Origin: Ligilactobacillus acidipiscis DSM 15836
GTDB taxonomy: Bacteria > Bacillota > Bacilli > Lactobacillales > Lactobacillaceae
DNA length: 39,450 bases
Assembly (NCBI RefSeq): GCF_001435755.1
Contig: NZ_AZFI01000003.1
Coordinates: 1 to 39,450, forward strand
Direction: 5' to 3'
Below the pieces are notes generated by a model that worked only from the letters and a program-made list of their open reading frames with translations, had not been told where the DNA came from and made no database searches. Below are positions 27,125 to 36,735 of the stretch, one piece after another (position 1 is the stretch's first letter; each line of letters begins with the position of its first letter). The translations under genes were made by a program, and so were the position numbers.

Positions 27125-28804
27125 TTAAGAATGACCCATTTTTAACAATTCAGCAGCGTGCTTCCGAGCAAGATCTGTAATTTCCGTTCCCGCAAGCATC
27201 CTAGCCAATTCTTCAATTTTTTCAGACTGCCTCAGTCGTTCAACTCTTGTTTCTGTCCGACCATCTTGAACATGTTTGGTAACAAGATAGTGGTGATCAC
27301 TTACAGCAGCAACCTGTGGCAAGTGAGTAATGCATAATACTTGAGAGCTTTGGGCGATCAAACTGATTTTTTCAGCAATTGCCTGGGCCACTCGTCCGCT
27401 AACTCCAGTATCTACCTCGTCGAAAATAATACTTGTTACACCTTGACGTTGAGCAAAGATGGTCTTAAGCGCCAGCATGACTCGTGATAATTCACCGCCA
27501 GAAGCTATTCTTGCCAAAGGACCCATCGATTCACCCGGATTAGTTTGAATATAAAATTCAACCTGATCAAGGCCCTCAGAATTGAGCCGTTCATCTGTTC
27601 CCTGTAAAAACTTAACACTAAAAACTGCCTTTTCCATGTACAAAGCTTTCAGTTGTTTATGAACAGCTTTTTCGAGCTGGACAGCAGATTTTTTCCGCTC
27701 ACTGGAAAGTTGACGTGCAATTTGCTTAGATTTTTTGAACAGTTCATCTACGCGCTCTTTTTGTTCATCGGAGTCCGCATCTGTTTGTTGCATACCTTTA
27801 AGTTCACTTTTGATCTTTTGATAATAATTTAAGATCTCGGAAATTGAATTCCCATATTTTCTCTTCAGTTGATGAATATCATCCAACCGGTGTTCGATCT
27901 GGTCTAACCGGTCTTCATCCCATTCCATCGTTGCAAGTTGATTTGAAACATCACGCACTGAATCAGATAAACCATAATAGGCATCCGTTATACGCTGGCT
28001 AATTTGTCCTAAATCAGGAGAAAACTCTGCAACACGCTGCATTTGTTCCATCACAGAACCAACTTGACCTAAAGCATCATTTTCTTCCCCTGAAAGTAAC
28101 TGATAACTGTTTTCTAAAGCATCATGGATCGCTTGATAATTATCCAGCTGCTCTTTTTCTTCAGCCAACTGCTCCTCTTCTTCAGGCTGTAACTGGGCGG
28201 TTTTAATCTCTTGAACTTGAAATTGCAACATATCCAACCGCTGAACCCAGTCTTTTTCATTCTTTTCTTTCTTTTCCAGACTGGCCTTTTCTTTGCGATA
28301 TTGTTGATAGCTCTCAGAATATTTATCTTTAAGTGCTCGCAACTGCTTATTAGCAAAACTGTCCAACAATGACAAATGCTTGTCTGGACGCATCAACTCC
28401 TGATGCTCATTTTGACCATGAATATCGATCAAAGTCTCACCGACTCGCCTCATATTCGTCAAGTTGACCAGTTCTCCGTTGATCCGACAAATATTGTGCC
28501 CATTACGGTACAACTTACGCTGCAAGATCAACCCATTATCATCGTAACTGATACCTACCTCGTCTAAAATCCGATAGGCTGGAGCATTTTTGGGTAAAAT
28601 AAAGAGAGCTTGTAATAACGCCTTCTTCTTTCCCTTTCTAATATAGTCTGCGGACCCGCGACCACCGGCCAATAACCCTAAAGCATCGATCACGATAGAT
28701 TTACCCGCCCCAGTTTCACCAGTTAGTACCGTCATTTTAGGTTGAAAGTCTATTTGAATTTTATCTATAATTGCAAAATTTTTAATAGTTAAACTACTTA
28801 GCAA
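27125..28804 (-). CDS. recN: DNA repair protein RecN
   Basis: SMC-like ATPase used in double-strand break repair. The 559 residues match the family. Walker A is TGETGAGKS (28-36), followed by GGRGS; long coiled-coil segments fill about 150-380; the signature GGELSRVMLALKTI and the Walker B IIFDEVDTGVSG lie near 435-480, and ITHLPQVAA is typical of the C-terminal ATPase half. The start is TTG at 28804 with GGAGG 9 bases upstream. It follows argR, as in B. subtilis. No LexA box is seen before it. Confidence 0.96.
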   Translation of the reverse strand: MLSSLTIKNFAIIDKIQIDFQPKMTVLTGETGAGKSIVIDALGLLAGGRGSADYIRKGKKKALLQALFILPKNAPAYRILDEVGISYDDNGLILQRKLYRNGHNICRINGELVNLTNMRRVGETLIDIHGQNEHQELMRPDKHLSLLDSFANKQLRALKDKYSESYQQYRKEKASLEKKEKNEKDWVQRLDMLQFQVQEIKTAQLQPEEEEQLAEEKEQLDNYQAIHDALENSYQLLSGEENDALGQVGSVMEQMQRVAEFSPDLGQISQRITDAYYGLSDSVRDVSNQLATMEWDEDRLDQIEHRLDDIHQLKRKYGNSISEILNYYQKIKSELKGMQQTDADSDEQKERVDELFKKSKQIARQLSSERKKSAVQLEKAVHKQLKALYMEKAVFSVKFLQGTDERLNSEGLDQVEFYIQTNPGESMGPLARIASGGELSRVMLALKTIFAQRQGVTSIIFDEVDTGVSGRVAQAIAEKISLIAQSSQVLCITHLPQVAAVSDHHYLVTKHVQDGRTETRVERLRQSEKIEELARMLAGTEITDLARKHAAELLKMGHS

Positions 28805-28885
28805 ATACTTTCGCCTCCGATGAAACCTAATTGCGTCTATCTATGTAGACAATTGAATCTTGTTAAAGAACAAGTGCTTCATTGC

Positions 28886-29344
28886 TTAATCTTCATTTGT
28901 CAACTTTCGTATTTCTTCTTGTACCTTACTTGCAGCTTGTGTTGAACGATTGAAGATCATAATCGTATCATCGTCACTAATACATGCGAAAACTTCAGGA
29001 TAATTCATTTGTTGGAACAAACCAGAAACTGTGGGCCCATTACCAGGTTGAACTTTCAAGACGCACATTTCATTGTGAATATCTGAACTCACATATACAT
29101 CTTGCAGCGTCTTTTTTAGTTTGACAGCTGCATCTACTTCTTTTTCAGAAGGAAGGGTGTAACGATAACTACCATCATTTAAAGGGACCTTAATAAGCTG
29201 TAACTGCTTGATATCCCGTGAAATCGTCGCTTGAGTGACCTCAATACCGCGTTTAGCAAGGAGATCAACTAGGTCTTCTTGCCGATACACATTATTTTTC
29301 ACTAGTAGTTGTTTCAACAATTTATGTCGTTCATGTTTCTTCAT
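28886..29344 (-). CDS. argR: Arginine repressor ArgR/AhrC
   Basis: Arginine-responsive hexameric regulator. I chose ATG at 29344 (152 residues) because the family begins with KKHERHKLLKQLL-like sequence; a GTG three codons upstream is possible. The N-terminal winged helix includes GIEVTQATISRDIKQLQLIKV (about 35-55, shown in part), and the C-terminal trimerisation and arginine-binding domain has VQPGNGPTVSGLF and CISDDDTIMIF. The position between tlyA and recN matches B. subtilis ahrC. Whether it controls arg genes or another pathway here cannot be told. Confidence 0.95.
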   Translation of the reverse strand: MKKHERHKLLKQLLVKNNVYRQEDLVDLLAKRGIEVTQATISRDIKQLQLIKVPLNDGSYRYTLPSEKEVDAAVKLKKTLQDVYVSSDIHNEMCVLKVQPGNGPTVSGLFQQMNYPEVFACISDDDTIMIFNRSTQAASKVQEEIRKLTNED

Positions 29345-29405
29345 ATAATCCACTTACCCCACACTTTAAATAATCCTGCCGGCTTGACAGTTCAAAATCC
29401 TAAAA

Positions 29406-30227
29406 TTAATGCAGTAAAGTCTGGTGAGCTTTTTTAACCACTTCAACCGGCGAAACCTGGAGAAGATTTTGTCCCTTCTCACCTTCAGGACACTTCACTA
29501 AATGTACGATAAATTCAATATTACCCGTTCCTCCAGTAATCGGTGAAAAATCTAACCCGCTAACATTATACCCGCTTTTTTGGGCAAATCCTAAAACATC
29601 ATCTAAAACTTCCAAATGAGTCTGCTCATCGTGCACTATGCCGTGTTTCCCGACTTTATTTCTACCTGCTTCAAACTGCGGCTTGATCAAGGCAACAACA
29701 TCGCGTCCAGTTTCTAAAATTGAATACAAGGTCGGTAAAATCAAGCGTAAAGAAATGAAGGAAACATCGATCGAGGCAAAATTTGGCTGTCCCTCTTTAA
29801 AATCTGCTAACTTACTATAGCGGAAATTAGTATTTTCCATCACTATCACGCGTTTATCTTGACGAAGTTTCCAAACCAGTTGATTTGTTCCCACGTCTAG
29901 AGCATAACTAAGGCGCGCATGATTTTGTAAGGCTACATCCGTAAAGCCGCCAGTAGAAGACCCAATATCCAGCACTGTACGTCCGGTCAGGTCAATTTTA
30001 AACACCTTTAAGGCTTTTGCAAGTTTTAAGCCCCCACGACTAACGTAAGGCATCTTTGTCCCTTTAAAATGAAGTTTGACAGAAGAATCGATTTTCATAC
30101 CGGGTTTATCCAAACGTTCTTCGTTTTCCCCTAAAATTTCTCCTGCCATCACAGCCCTTTTTGCTTGTTCACGACTATCAAACAAGCCTTGTTGTACTAA
30201 TAATACATCAATTCGTTCTTTTTTCAT
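29406..30227 (-). CDS. tlyA: TlyA family rRNA 2'-O-methyltransferase (YqxC)
   Basis: A 273-residue protein with an N-terminal S4 RNA-binding domain (about 3-65, ERIDVLLVQQGLFDSREQAK) and an FtsJ-like methyltransferase domain. The SAM loop is VLDIGSSTGGFTDVAL (about 85-100), and the expected K-D-K-E-type tetrad residues probably include the lysine in ALIKPQFE near 185. The family methylates ribosomal RNA ribose groups. It lies between ispA and argR. In B. subtilis dxs separates it from the ispA homologue; here only 9 bases separate the two. Confidence 0.92.
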   Translation of the reverse strand: MKKERIDVLLVQQGLFDSREQAKRAVMAGEILGENEERLDKPGMKIDSSVKLHFKGTKMPYVSRGGLKLAKALKVFKIDLTGRTVLDIGSSTGGFTDVALQNHARLSYALDVGTNQLVWKLRQDKRVIVMENTNFRYSKLADFKEGQPNFASIDVSFISLRLILPTLYSILETGRDVVALIKPQFEAGRNKVGKHGIVHDEQTHLEVLDDVLGFAQKSGYNVSGLDFSPITGGTGNIEFIVHLVKCPEGEKGQNLLQVSPVEVVKKAHQTLLH

Positions 30228-30236
30228 TTTCCTACC

Positions 30237-31124
30237 TTATATTTTAAAATATCCTAGTAATTCGTCAAACAGTTCTGTTTGCACACCCAAGTCATTCAAT
30301 TGTTTTAACACATTGCCAGCCTGTGACAATGTGTGTTCAAGTGATCGTTTAGCCTCGTTGAGACCTAATAAAGCCGGGTAAGTATTTTTGTGCTCCAAAC
30401 TATCTTTGTGAACAGCCTTTCCCATCTTTTCTTGTGTTGAAGTTACATCCAAAATATCATCATAAATTTGGAAAGCTAATCCAAAAAGCAAACCGAATTC
30501 TCGCAATAGTGCTTGGTGTTGGTCGGAAACGCCGGCCAATATTCCTCCCGCTTCAAAAGCGTAAGTGATCAAAGCACCAGTTTTCCCAGCATGTAAGACT
30601 TTTAACTGTTCTAAAGTCAATTGCTGCTTTTCTCCGAGAATATCACGAGACTGACCATCGACCATTCCTTTAGGACCAGCCGCTTTTGCCAACTTATGGA
30701 CTAATTTCAAATTATCAACTGGTGAAATCCCTGCTTCAGTTAACCACTCAAACGCTTCCGTCAATAAAGCATCACCGGCCAAAACTGCCATAGCCTGACC
30801 GTAAACTTTATGATTAGTTGGCTTCCCCCGCCTAAGCTCGTCATTATCCATTTCAGGCAAATCATCGTGAATCAGCGAATAAGTATGAATAAATTCCAAA
30901 CTGCCAGCAACAGCAAAGACAGCCTCAGAAATTGGCGTTTGAAAGCTCGCACACGTTGCAAAGACGATCAAAGGCCTGATCCTCTTACCGCCAGCCATTA
31001 CTGAATAACGCATTGCAGCACGCAAAGTGTCCTGGTTATCCAAGGAATTCAGACGAGCTTCCATCTGCCGATTTAGTTCATTGATCTCACTTGCTTGCAG
31101 CTTTGAAATACTGTTATTACTCAT
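30237..31124 (-). CDS. ispA: Geranyltranstransferase (farnesyl diphosphate synthase)
   Basis: Condenses IPP with DMAPP and GPP to make farnesyl diphosphate, feeding undecaprenyl phosphate and quinone pathways. The start is most likely ATG at 31124 (295 residues), with AGGAG 10 bases upstream; ATG at 31130 is a close alternative. The first aspartate-rich motif is [21 protein letters not shown] (about 85-104, in part) and the second is YDDILDVTS (about 228). It overlaps the xseB stop by 8 bases. Its precursors would come from the mevalonate operon at 7.8-11.9 kb. Confidence 0.94.
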   Translation of the reverse strand: MSNNSISKLQASEINELNRQMEARLNSLDNQDTLRAAMRYSVMAGGKRIRPLIVFATCASFQTPISEAVFAVAGSLEFIHTYSLIHDDLPEMDNDELRRGKPTNHKVYGQAMAVLAGDALLTEAFEWLTEAGISPVDNLKLVHKLAKAAGPKGMVDGQSRDILGEKQQLTLEQLKVLHAGKTGALITYAFEAGGILAGVSDQHQALLREFGLLFGLAFQIYDDILDVTSTQEKMGKAVHKDSLEHKNTYPALLGLNEAKRSLEHTLSQAGNVLKQLNDLGVQTELFDELLGYFKI

Positions 31125-31359
31125 TATCATCTTGCTCCTGCTCAAAAACCTGTTCCTCACCATTTTCATCGATCACTTTGGTTAAAGTTTTTTCAGCATT
31201 TTCTAGAGTACCCTGTAACTTTTTGCTGAGCTTAACTCCCTTTTGAAAAGAATCTAACGCTTCCTCTAAAGGGACATCCCCCTGTTCCAATTTAGAAACG
31301 ATTTTTTCAAGTTCAGCCAAATTTTCTTCAAATGTTGGTTCTTTTGTATCTTCACTCAT
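31117..31359 (-). CDS. xseB: Exodeoxyribonuclease VII small subunit
   Basis: Small regulatory subunit that wraps the XseA catalytic subunit. I chose ATG at 31359 (80 residues), because AGGAGG lies 9 bases upstream and the conserved core [27 protein letters not shown] (shown in part, about 9-34) starts soon after. The tail is acidic and glutamine-rich. The start overlaps the end of xseA by 8 bases and its own end overlaps ispA, so the three are translated from one message. Confidence 0.95.
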   Translation of the reverse strand: MSEDTKEPTFEENLAELEKIVSKLEQGDVPLEEALDSFQKGVKLSKKLQGTLENAEKTLTKVIDENGEEQVFEQEQDDNE

Positions 31360-32698
31360 TGCCTTGCTCCTCCTTGGTATCGATGATGCGCGCATCCGCA
31401 ATTCCGTCTGCCATATGCAAAACTACCTTATCATCTACATCTAGATTTTTAACACTTTTAGTGATCTTACCAGCATGACTGACATAAGAATATCCACGTC
31501 CCATAACAGATAAAGGACTGAGTACATCCAAATTGCTCACCTGTTGCGCTAGCTCATTTTTCTTTGCAACTAAATAAAGTTGCATATTTCGCTGTAATTG
31601 CTGCTTATTTGTAGCCAAAATTGACCCTGATCTCTTAAGACGCGGTTTAGGATCTACCATTTTCAAACGACTATTCAACTCTAATTGTTCTCGCTGAACA
31701 CGCGATAGTTCTTGTCCAAAAGCTGCTTCAAGTTTAGAATTCAAAAAGTCAAGTTTCTGTAAATAGCCTTCGTACAAACGAGCCGGCGTTTTAAATATAT
31801 ATGAATCGATTTGCCGTGCTGCTTGACGTTCATTGCGATCTAAGACTGTCTTCATCGCTTGCACTAACCGTAATCTTTGCTGCTTTAATTTTAATATCTC
31901 ATCTGAAAGGAGCGGTGTAGCCAACTCTGCTGCCGCAGTTGGTGTTGGGGCACGTAAATCAGCCACCAGGTCGGCAATTGTAGTATCAGTTTCATGTCCG
32001 ACAGAAGAAATCACTGGAATCTTAACAGCTGCGATCGCGCGTGCAACTTTTTCTTCGTTAAAAGGCCACAAATCCTCAATTGAGCCGCCGCCACGACCAA
32101 TGATCACAGTATCAAAATCCTCATGTTGCGTAACTTCTTTTAATCTGCCGACCAAAGAATCTGCGGCTTGTTCTCCTTGAACAACTGCAGGAAACAAAAC
32201 AAGTTGAGCGATCGGATAGCGCCGTTTAACAGTTGTCATAATATCACGAATGACTGCACCTGATGGGCTTGTGATCACAGCTATTTTTTGCGGAAAACGA
32301 GGGATCCTCTTCTTTTCTACAGCAAAGAGCCCTTCAGCAGCAAGTTTCTTCTTTAATTGTTCGTATGCCTCATATAAAGCACCCACACCGTCCGGTTGCA
32401 TACTTTCAATATTTATTTGATATGTACCATTAGGCTCATATAAATCTATCCGGCCAACGAGCAAGACCTTCATGCCTTCTTCAGGTATAAATTTCACACG
32501 TTTAAAATTAGACTGAAACATTACCGCACTTATTTTAGCATTATCATCTTTTATACTAAAGTACTGATGTCTAGGACGTAAACGAAAATTTGAAATTTCA
32601 CCTGTCAAAAACACTCTTTGAAGATAGGGATCGACAGTAAACTTTTTGTGCAGATAACGTGTCAAAGCAGTAACCGTTAAATATTTATTTGTAGTCAA
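31352..32698 (-). CDS. xseA: Exodeoxyribonuclease VII large subunit
   Basis: Catalytic subunit of the single-strand nuclease ExoVII. The 448 residues have an N-terminal OB fold (about 5-105, with [20 protein letters not shown] in part), the catalytic core with [12 protein letters not shown] and [18 protein letters not shown] (about 140-225), [19 protein letters not shown], and a C-terminal coiled coil. The start is TTG at 32698, with AAGGAG 8 bases upstream. The TTG overlaps the folD stop by 4 bases (TTGA), a tight translational coupling. Confidence 0.96.
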   Translation of the reverse strand: MTTNKYLTVTALTRYLHKKFTVDPYLQRVFLTGEISNFRLRPRHQYFSIKDDNAKISAVMFQSNFKRVKFIPEEGMKVLLVGRIDLYEPNGTYQINIESMQPDGVGALYEAYEQLKKKLAAEGLFAVEKKRIPRFPQKIAVITSPSGAVIRDIMTTVKRRYPIAQLVLFPAVVQGEQAADSLVGRLKEVTQHEDFDTVIIGRGGGSIEDLWPFNEEKVARAIAAVKIPVISSVGHETDTTIADLVADLRAPTPTAAAELATPLLSDEILKLKQQRLRLVQAMKTVLDRNERQAARQIDSYIFKTPARLYEGYLQKLDFLNSKLEAAFGQELSRVQREQLELNSRLKMVDPKPRLKRSGSILATNKQQLQRNMQLYLVAKKNELAQQVSNLDVLSPLSVMGRGYSYVSHAGKITKSVKNLDVDDKVVLHMADGIADARIIDTKEEQGNE

Positions 32699-33546
32699 AT
32701 TTTCAACTCCTTTGCTGCAAAGCCAATTGTTTGTTTCATTAGCATCACACTTGTCATGGGGCCAACACCACCCGGAACTGGGGTCAGATAATCAGCTGCT
32801 TTTTTCACATCGTTTTGGTTGACATCTCCTACAGTTTCGCCGTTAGACAAACGATTGATCCCAACATCAATGATCACTGCACCTGGTTTGATATACTTGG
32901 CTGTGATCATTTCGGGCTGCCCAATTGAAACGATCAAAATGTCGGCTTTCTTAGTGACCTCTTCCAGATCGACAGTCTTGCTGTGCGCGATAGTAACAGT
33001 GGCATCCGCGTTGAGTAGCATTGCAGCCAAAGGACGACCAACAATATTACTGCGACCAACTATCACCACCTGTTTGCCCGCGAGCTGGATGTGATACTCA
33101 TTAAATAATGCCATGATCCCAGCTGGCGTGCACGGAATAGGGCCCGGATCATTCATAAATAAACTCCCAATGTTGTACGGATGAAAACCGTCAACGTCTT
33201 TAGCGGGAGAAATCGACTCTATCACTTTTTTCTCATCCAAATGTTTTGGGAGCGGCAATTCGACCAAAATACCATGAACAAGCGGGTCTTCATTGTAATT
33301 TTGAATGATCTTGATAATATCTTGCTCAGAAGAATTCTCAGGTAAGAGCCGATCGTGAACATTAACTCCCAACTTATTAGCCAGTTTTTTCTTACTCCGA
33401 AAGTAAATTTGACTAGCAAGATCATTACCCACTACCAAAACCGCCAATGTTGGAACGATCCCATGCTCTTTGAGATAAGTCGTTTGGCTTAACAAAGATA
33501 TCTGAAATTTTTGAGAAAGCTTCTTTCCATCCATTAAAACTACCAT
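32695..33546 (-). CDS. folD: Bifunctional methylene-THF dehydrogenase/cyclohydrolase
   Basis: Interconverts 5,10-methylene-, methenyl- and 10-formyl-THF with NADP, supplying one-carbon units. The 283 residues include the catalytic region YFRSKKKLANKLGV (Y and K about 47-55), PCTPAGIMAL (about 138), the cofactor loop VVIVGRSNIVGRPLAAML (about 158-175) and the C-terminal signature PVPGGVGPMTSVMLM. The ATG at 33546 follows GAGGT by about 6 bases. The upstream nusB terminator suggests a partly separate transcript, as in B. subtilis, where nusB and folD are neighbours. Confidence 0.97.
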   Translation of the reverse strand: MVVLMDGKKLSQKFQISLLSQTTYLKEHGIVPTLAVLVVGNDLASQIYFRSKKKLANKLGVNVHDRLLPENSSEQDIIKIIQNYNEDPLVHGILVELPLPKHLDEKKVIESISPAKDVDGFHPYNIGSLFMNDPGPIPCTPAGIMALFNEYHIQLAGKQVVIVGRSNIVGRPLAAMLLNADATVTIAHSKTVDLEEVTKKADILIVSIGQPEMITAKYIKPGAVIIDVGINRLSNGETVGDVNQNDVKKAADYLTPVPGGVGPMTSVMLMKQTIGFAAKELKI

Positions 33547-33635
33547 GCTACTACCTCACAACAGAAATTATTTACTTTCAATTTTAGCACATTGCCCAAT
33601 GCAAAACTAATCCAATCATTTATCAAACATAAATT

Positions 33636-33670
33636 AAAAAGCCTGAGCAACAATAACTGCTTCAGACTTT
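33636..33670 (-). terminator. Terminator after nusB
   Basis: On the minus strand GTCTGAAGCA pairs with TGCTCAGGC, with one bulge, followed by TTTTT. It separates nusB from folD. Confidence 0.75.
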
Positions 33671-33675
33671 TAATA

Positions 33676-34077
33676 TTATAAGAGGTTAGATAAAACTCCA
33701 TTGATGAAACGTCGTGACTTGTCGTCGCTAAACGCTTTTGCAAGCTCTAAGGCTTCATTTAGCGCAACCTTGTCGGGAGTTTCACTTTCAAACTTAATTT
33801 CAAACACAGCAATTCTTAAAATCAAGAGATCTGTTTTGCTCAAACGATCCAGTGACCACTTTGAATTAAGATGTGTTTCTAGAAAACTATCAATTTCTGC
33901 TTGGTGTTCCAAAACACCATGGACCAAAGTTTGCATATATTCCAGAACGCTTTCAAGCCCGAATTCTTCCTCTGAAATTTGCTGACAAACCAAATCAGGA
34001 TCTGCATCCAAATTGCTCTGTAGGGCAAATAAAACTTGAAAAGCACCCTGGCGTACCTGATGTCTTGTAGTAGCCAT
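33676..34077 (-). CDS. nusB: Transcription antitermination factor NusB
   Basis: Binds BoxA RNA with S10 to prevent early termination in rRNA operons. The 133 residues form the expected all-helical domain: an arginine-rich N terminus (TTRHQVRQGAFQVLFAL), VHGVLEHQAEIDSFLE in the middle and the conserved end DDKSRRFINGVLSNL. Its ATG overlaps the stop codon of the Asp23 gene by one base (TAATG), so they are coupled. The same gene order, yqhY-nusB-folD, is found in B. subtilis. Confidence 0.96.
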   Translation of the reverse strand: MATTRHQVRQGAFQVLFALQSNLDADPDLVCQQISEEEFGLESVLEYMQTLVHGVLEHQAEIDSFLETHLNSKWSLDRLSKTDLLILRIAVFEIKFESETPDKVALNEALELAKAFSDDKSRRFINGVLSNLL

Positions 34078-34508
34078 TACTTCTTATCCTCTTTTTCTTC
34101 TCCAAAAATATTATTTGGGTCAACCGTCGCTTCAACCTTTTCGGGAACTACTCCCTGGACATGAATATCGACTGATGCCAATTTCAAACCAGTCATAAAC
34201 AAAACCTGCTGTGCAACTTTATCCTGAATTGCAGAAGCTACTTTAGGGACAGAAACTCCATAATTTAGGAAAACATTAACATCAACTTTTAACTCATTTT
34301 GGGCCGCTGCAAGTTTAACACCTTGCTTCCGGTCTTGACGTCCAAATAATTTCGAAAAACTATTTGCAATAGAACCGTGCATTGAGTAAACACCTTCAAC
34401 TTGGCTGGCAGCAATCCCAATGATCACTTCTACAACCTCAGGTGCGATCTTAATTTCTCCTAGGTCTGGCTGGTTGCTGGTCAAAACAATATTGTTTTCG
34501 TCAGACAT
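34077..34508 (-). CDS. Asp23/Gls24 family protein (YqhY)
   Basis: A 143-residue member of the Asp23/Gls24 envelope-stress family. EIKIAPEVVEVIIGIAASQVEGVYSM (about 14-39, shown to 20 residues elsewhere) is the defining region, and VNVFLNYGVSVPKVASAIQD follows. No membrane segment is seen. In B. subtilis YqhY is linked to acetyl-CoA carboxylase control and lies after accBC; here accB and accC are absent and efp lies directly upstream. The acidic, lysine-rich tail EEKEDKK is typical. Molecular role is not settled. Confidence 0.93.
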   Translation of the reverse strand: MSDENNIVLTSNQPDLGEIKIAPEVVEVIIGIAASQVEGVYSMHGSIANSFSKLFGRQDRKQGVKLAAAQNELKVDVNVFLNYGVSVPKVASAIQDKVAQQVLFMTGLKLASVDIHVQGVVPEKVEATVDPNNIFGEEKEDKK

Positions 34509-34527
34509 TACTAAACCCCCTTATTAA

Positions 34528-35085
34528 TTAGGCACGCGAAATGTACGTTCCGTCTACCGTATTAATAGTCAATGTATCTCCTTCATTTACGAAAAATGGA
34601 ACTTGCACAACAAGACCTGTTTCCATTGTCGCAGGTTTTGATCCACCAGAAGCGGTGTCACCTTTGATACCAGGTTCTGTTGCAGAAACTACTAAATCAA
34701 CAGTGTTTGGCAATTCGACGCCCAATGTCTCAGAGCCATACATTATGACACTGACGATGGTGTTTTCTTTCAAGAATTTCAACTCATCTTTAATTGATTC
34801 TTCTGGGAGTTCTAACTGTTCATACGTTGTTGTATCCATGAAGACATGGTTGGTACCATCAGCATACAAATATTGCATCTTTTTACGGTCGATTTGTGCT
34901 TGGTTGATTTTTTCACCACCACGGAATGTTTTTTCCTGAATCGCACCAGTCCGTAAATTCTTCAGTTTAGAACGAACGAAAGCTGAACCCTTACCTGGTT
35001 TAACGTGTTGAAATTCAACAACGCGCCATAATTCACCATCAATTTCGACAGTCAAGCCTGTCTTAAAGTTATTTACTGAAATCAT
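34528..35085 (-). CDS. efp: Translation elongation factor P
   Basis: Relieves ribosome stalling at polyproline stretches. The 185 residues have the three EF-P beta-barrel domains. The tip loop is [12 protein letters not shown] with K32 as the residue that is modified in many bacteria; no poxA/epmA-type modification gene lies in the window. Domain III carries the signature [18 protein letters not shown] (about 139-156). CAAGGAGG precedes the ATG. It lies after the broken X-Pro peptidase gene, the same order as yqhT-efp in B. subtilis. Confidence 0.98.
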   Translation of the reverse strand: MISVNNFKTGLTVEIDGELWRVVEFQHVKPGKGSAFVRSKLKNLRTGAIQEKTFRGGEKINQAQIDRKKMQYLYADGTNHVFMDTTTYEQLELPEESIKDELKFLKENTIVSVIMYGSETLGVELPNTVDLVVSATEPGIKGDTASGGSKPATMETGLVVQVPFFVNEGDTLTINTVDGTYISRA

Positions 35086-35178
35086 CTAATATAATCCTCC
35101 TTGGCAAATGCCATTAAAGTATGCATAGTTTTAATACTTGTTTAATCAAAAGTTATTACACTTCATTTTCACGTGGAT

Positions 35179-35211
35179 CTATAGCTTTGTCAAGTTGACA
35201 AATAACTATAG
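35179..35211. repeat. Inverted repeat at the end of the X-Pro peptidase pseudogene
   Basis: CTATAG at both ends and an inner TTTGTCAA-G-TTGACAAA form a two-part stem overlapping the pseudogene stop codon. No T-run follows, so it is not a typical terminator. A TTGACA in it could act as a -35 for efp, but I see no convincing -10. Confidence 0.5.
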
Positions 35212-36266
35212 TTCCAACAAATTCTTGTCAGAATGTGTCAGAACATCATAACCACTTTCGGTCACTAAAACATCATCTTCGATCCTGACTCCGCCAACAC
35301 CAGGAACATAAACGCCAGGTTCGATCGTAATAATTTGACCAGGCTGCATTATATCGGCAAATCTTTGACCAACATTGGGCAATTCATGAATATCCAAACC
35401 GATACATGGCCCATGCCATGATTAAAGTATTTGCCATACCCAGCTTTTTCTATCAATGAACGCCCGACCTCATCTAAATGTGCACCACTAACTCCGGCAC
35501 TGATTGCTTCAATTGTTGCTTGCTAAGCCTCAAGTACTAACTGATAAATTTCTTTAACTTGTTCATTTTGTTCACCCAAACTAAAAGTCCGCGTAACATC
35601 GGAAGTGTAGCCATCAACAAAATAACCATAATCTAAAGTTATCAGATCACCAGTCATAATTTGACGGGAAGTAGCAGTACCATGAGGCCAAGTAGTATGT
35701 TCTCCACTAGCTACGATAGTTTCAAACGACTGAGCTGAGGCACCATGTTTTTTCATATAATGATCTAAGTCATTAGCAATGTCCAGTTCTGTTTGACCAG
35801 CTTGTAACTGCTCAACGACAAAACGAAAACCATCATCCGCCAATGCGCAGCTCTTTTTTATTAGAGCAATTTCCTGCTCATCTTTGATAGACCTTAATTG
35901 TTCAACTAATCCGTCGAAAGGAACGATATCGCAGAGTGCAGTTTCATCCAAAAAATCGTAAGAAGCGTAATCGATCGTATTTTCAAATCCAATAGCAGCT
36001 AAATGATCTTTAGCTGCTATCTCGCAAGCATTCTTTAGATAATTTCTAGTGATCACCGAACCCCAATCTGGATTTTCAGTCTTGATCTGTTCTTCAAACC
36101 GAGAATCAGTAATTAAGTACTTGTCTTTCTCTGTAATTAACAAGACGCCTGCGTCACCAGTAAAACCACTTAAATAATATATATTCAACGGATCTGTCAC
36201 TAGAAAGCCATCAATTTTTAATCCTGAAAACTTATCCTGCAACTTTTTCACTCGACTCGAAGCCAT
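35206..36266 (-). pseudogene. Broken X-Pro peptidase (PepP/PepQ, M24B) gene
   Basis: Homologue of B. subtilis YqhT, an M24B metallopeptidase. The probable original start is ATG at 36266 (AGAAGGG 10 bases upstream), giving about 353 residues when repaired, the usual length. Two lesions are visible. An in-frame TAG (35523-35525) follows KEIYQLVLEA, where EAQQATIEA-like sequence is expected. Then, at about 35405, one G is missing in GGCCAT(G)GTATCGGT, shifting the frame within the metal-binding GHGMGHG. Past the shift [18 protein letters not shown] and RIEDDVLV continue normally. The metal ligands DYG, TSDVTR and both glutamates survive. Sequencing error could explain one lesion, less easily both. 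Confidence 0.88.
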
Positions 36267-36382
36267 TACCATCATACCCTTCTTAAAACTTATACTACTA
36301 GTATAGCAAATAGTTGGCCCAGAGAACATTTACTAAATTTGGTTTGGACTCGGATCATAACTAGCTTGTATATTTTAAGTTT

Positions 36383-36414
36383 AAAAAACCGGGACCCCAC
36401 AAGTGGAATCCCGG
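36383..36414 (-). terminator. Terminator after rpmA
   Basis: On the minus strand CCGGGATTCCA pairs with TGGGGTCCCGG around a short loop, followed by TTTTTTAAA. It ends the rplU-prp-rpmA operon. Confidence 0.9.
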
Positions 36415-36431
36415 CACTGAGCACGTAAAAA

Positions 36432-36713
36432 TTATTCTGCTGTAGGATAAACCGAAACTTGTTTCTTGTCACGGCCCTTACGTTCAAATTTTACGACACC
36501 TGCAGAAGTAGCGAATAATGTGTCATCTCCGCCAATTTTAACGTTCATACCTGGATAGATATGTGTCCCACGTTGACGATACAAAATTGAACCACTTGTG
36601 ACAGTTTGACCATCGGCACGTTTTGCACCCAAACGCTTAGCTTTTGAGTCACGACCGTTAGAAGTCGAACCGCCCCCCTTATGATGGGAGAAGAACTGTA
36701 AATTCATTAACAT
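36432..36713 (-). CDS. rpmA: 50S ribosomal protein L27
   Basis: Ribosomal protein near the peptidyl transferase centre. The 93 residues begin [23 protein letters not shown]. The N-terminal LQFF extension is the Firmicutes-type presequence that the Prp protease removes to expose the functional N terminus, and prp is the adjacent upstream gene. [10 protein letters not shown] and the basic C-terminal half are typical. CAGGAGG lies just before the ATG. It ends at a strong terminator. Confidence 0.98.
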   Translation of the reverse strand: MLMNLQFFSHHKGGGSTSNGRDSKAKRLGAKRADGQTVTSGSILYRQRGTHIYPGMNVKIGGDDTLFATSAGVVKFERKGRDKKQVSVYPTAE

Positions 36714-36735
36714 AACACGAACACCTCCTGGTTAA

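Noticed and set aside
26994-27125. Minus-strand open frame after recN reading LAEEQEKIKYRLALSLKY and onward
   Set aside because: It looks somewhat protein-like but has no start codon or ribosome site and continues through the lexA terminator. At most a remnant.
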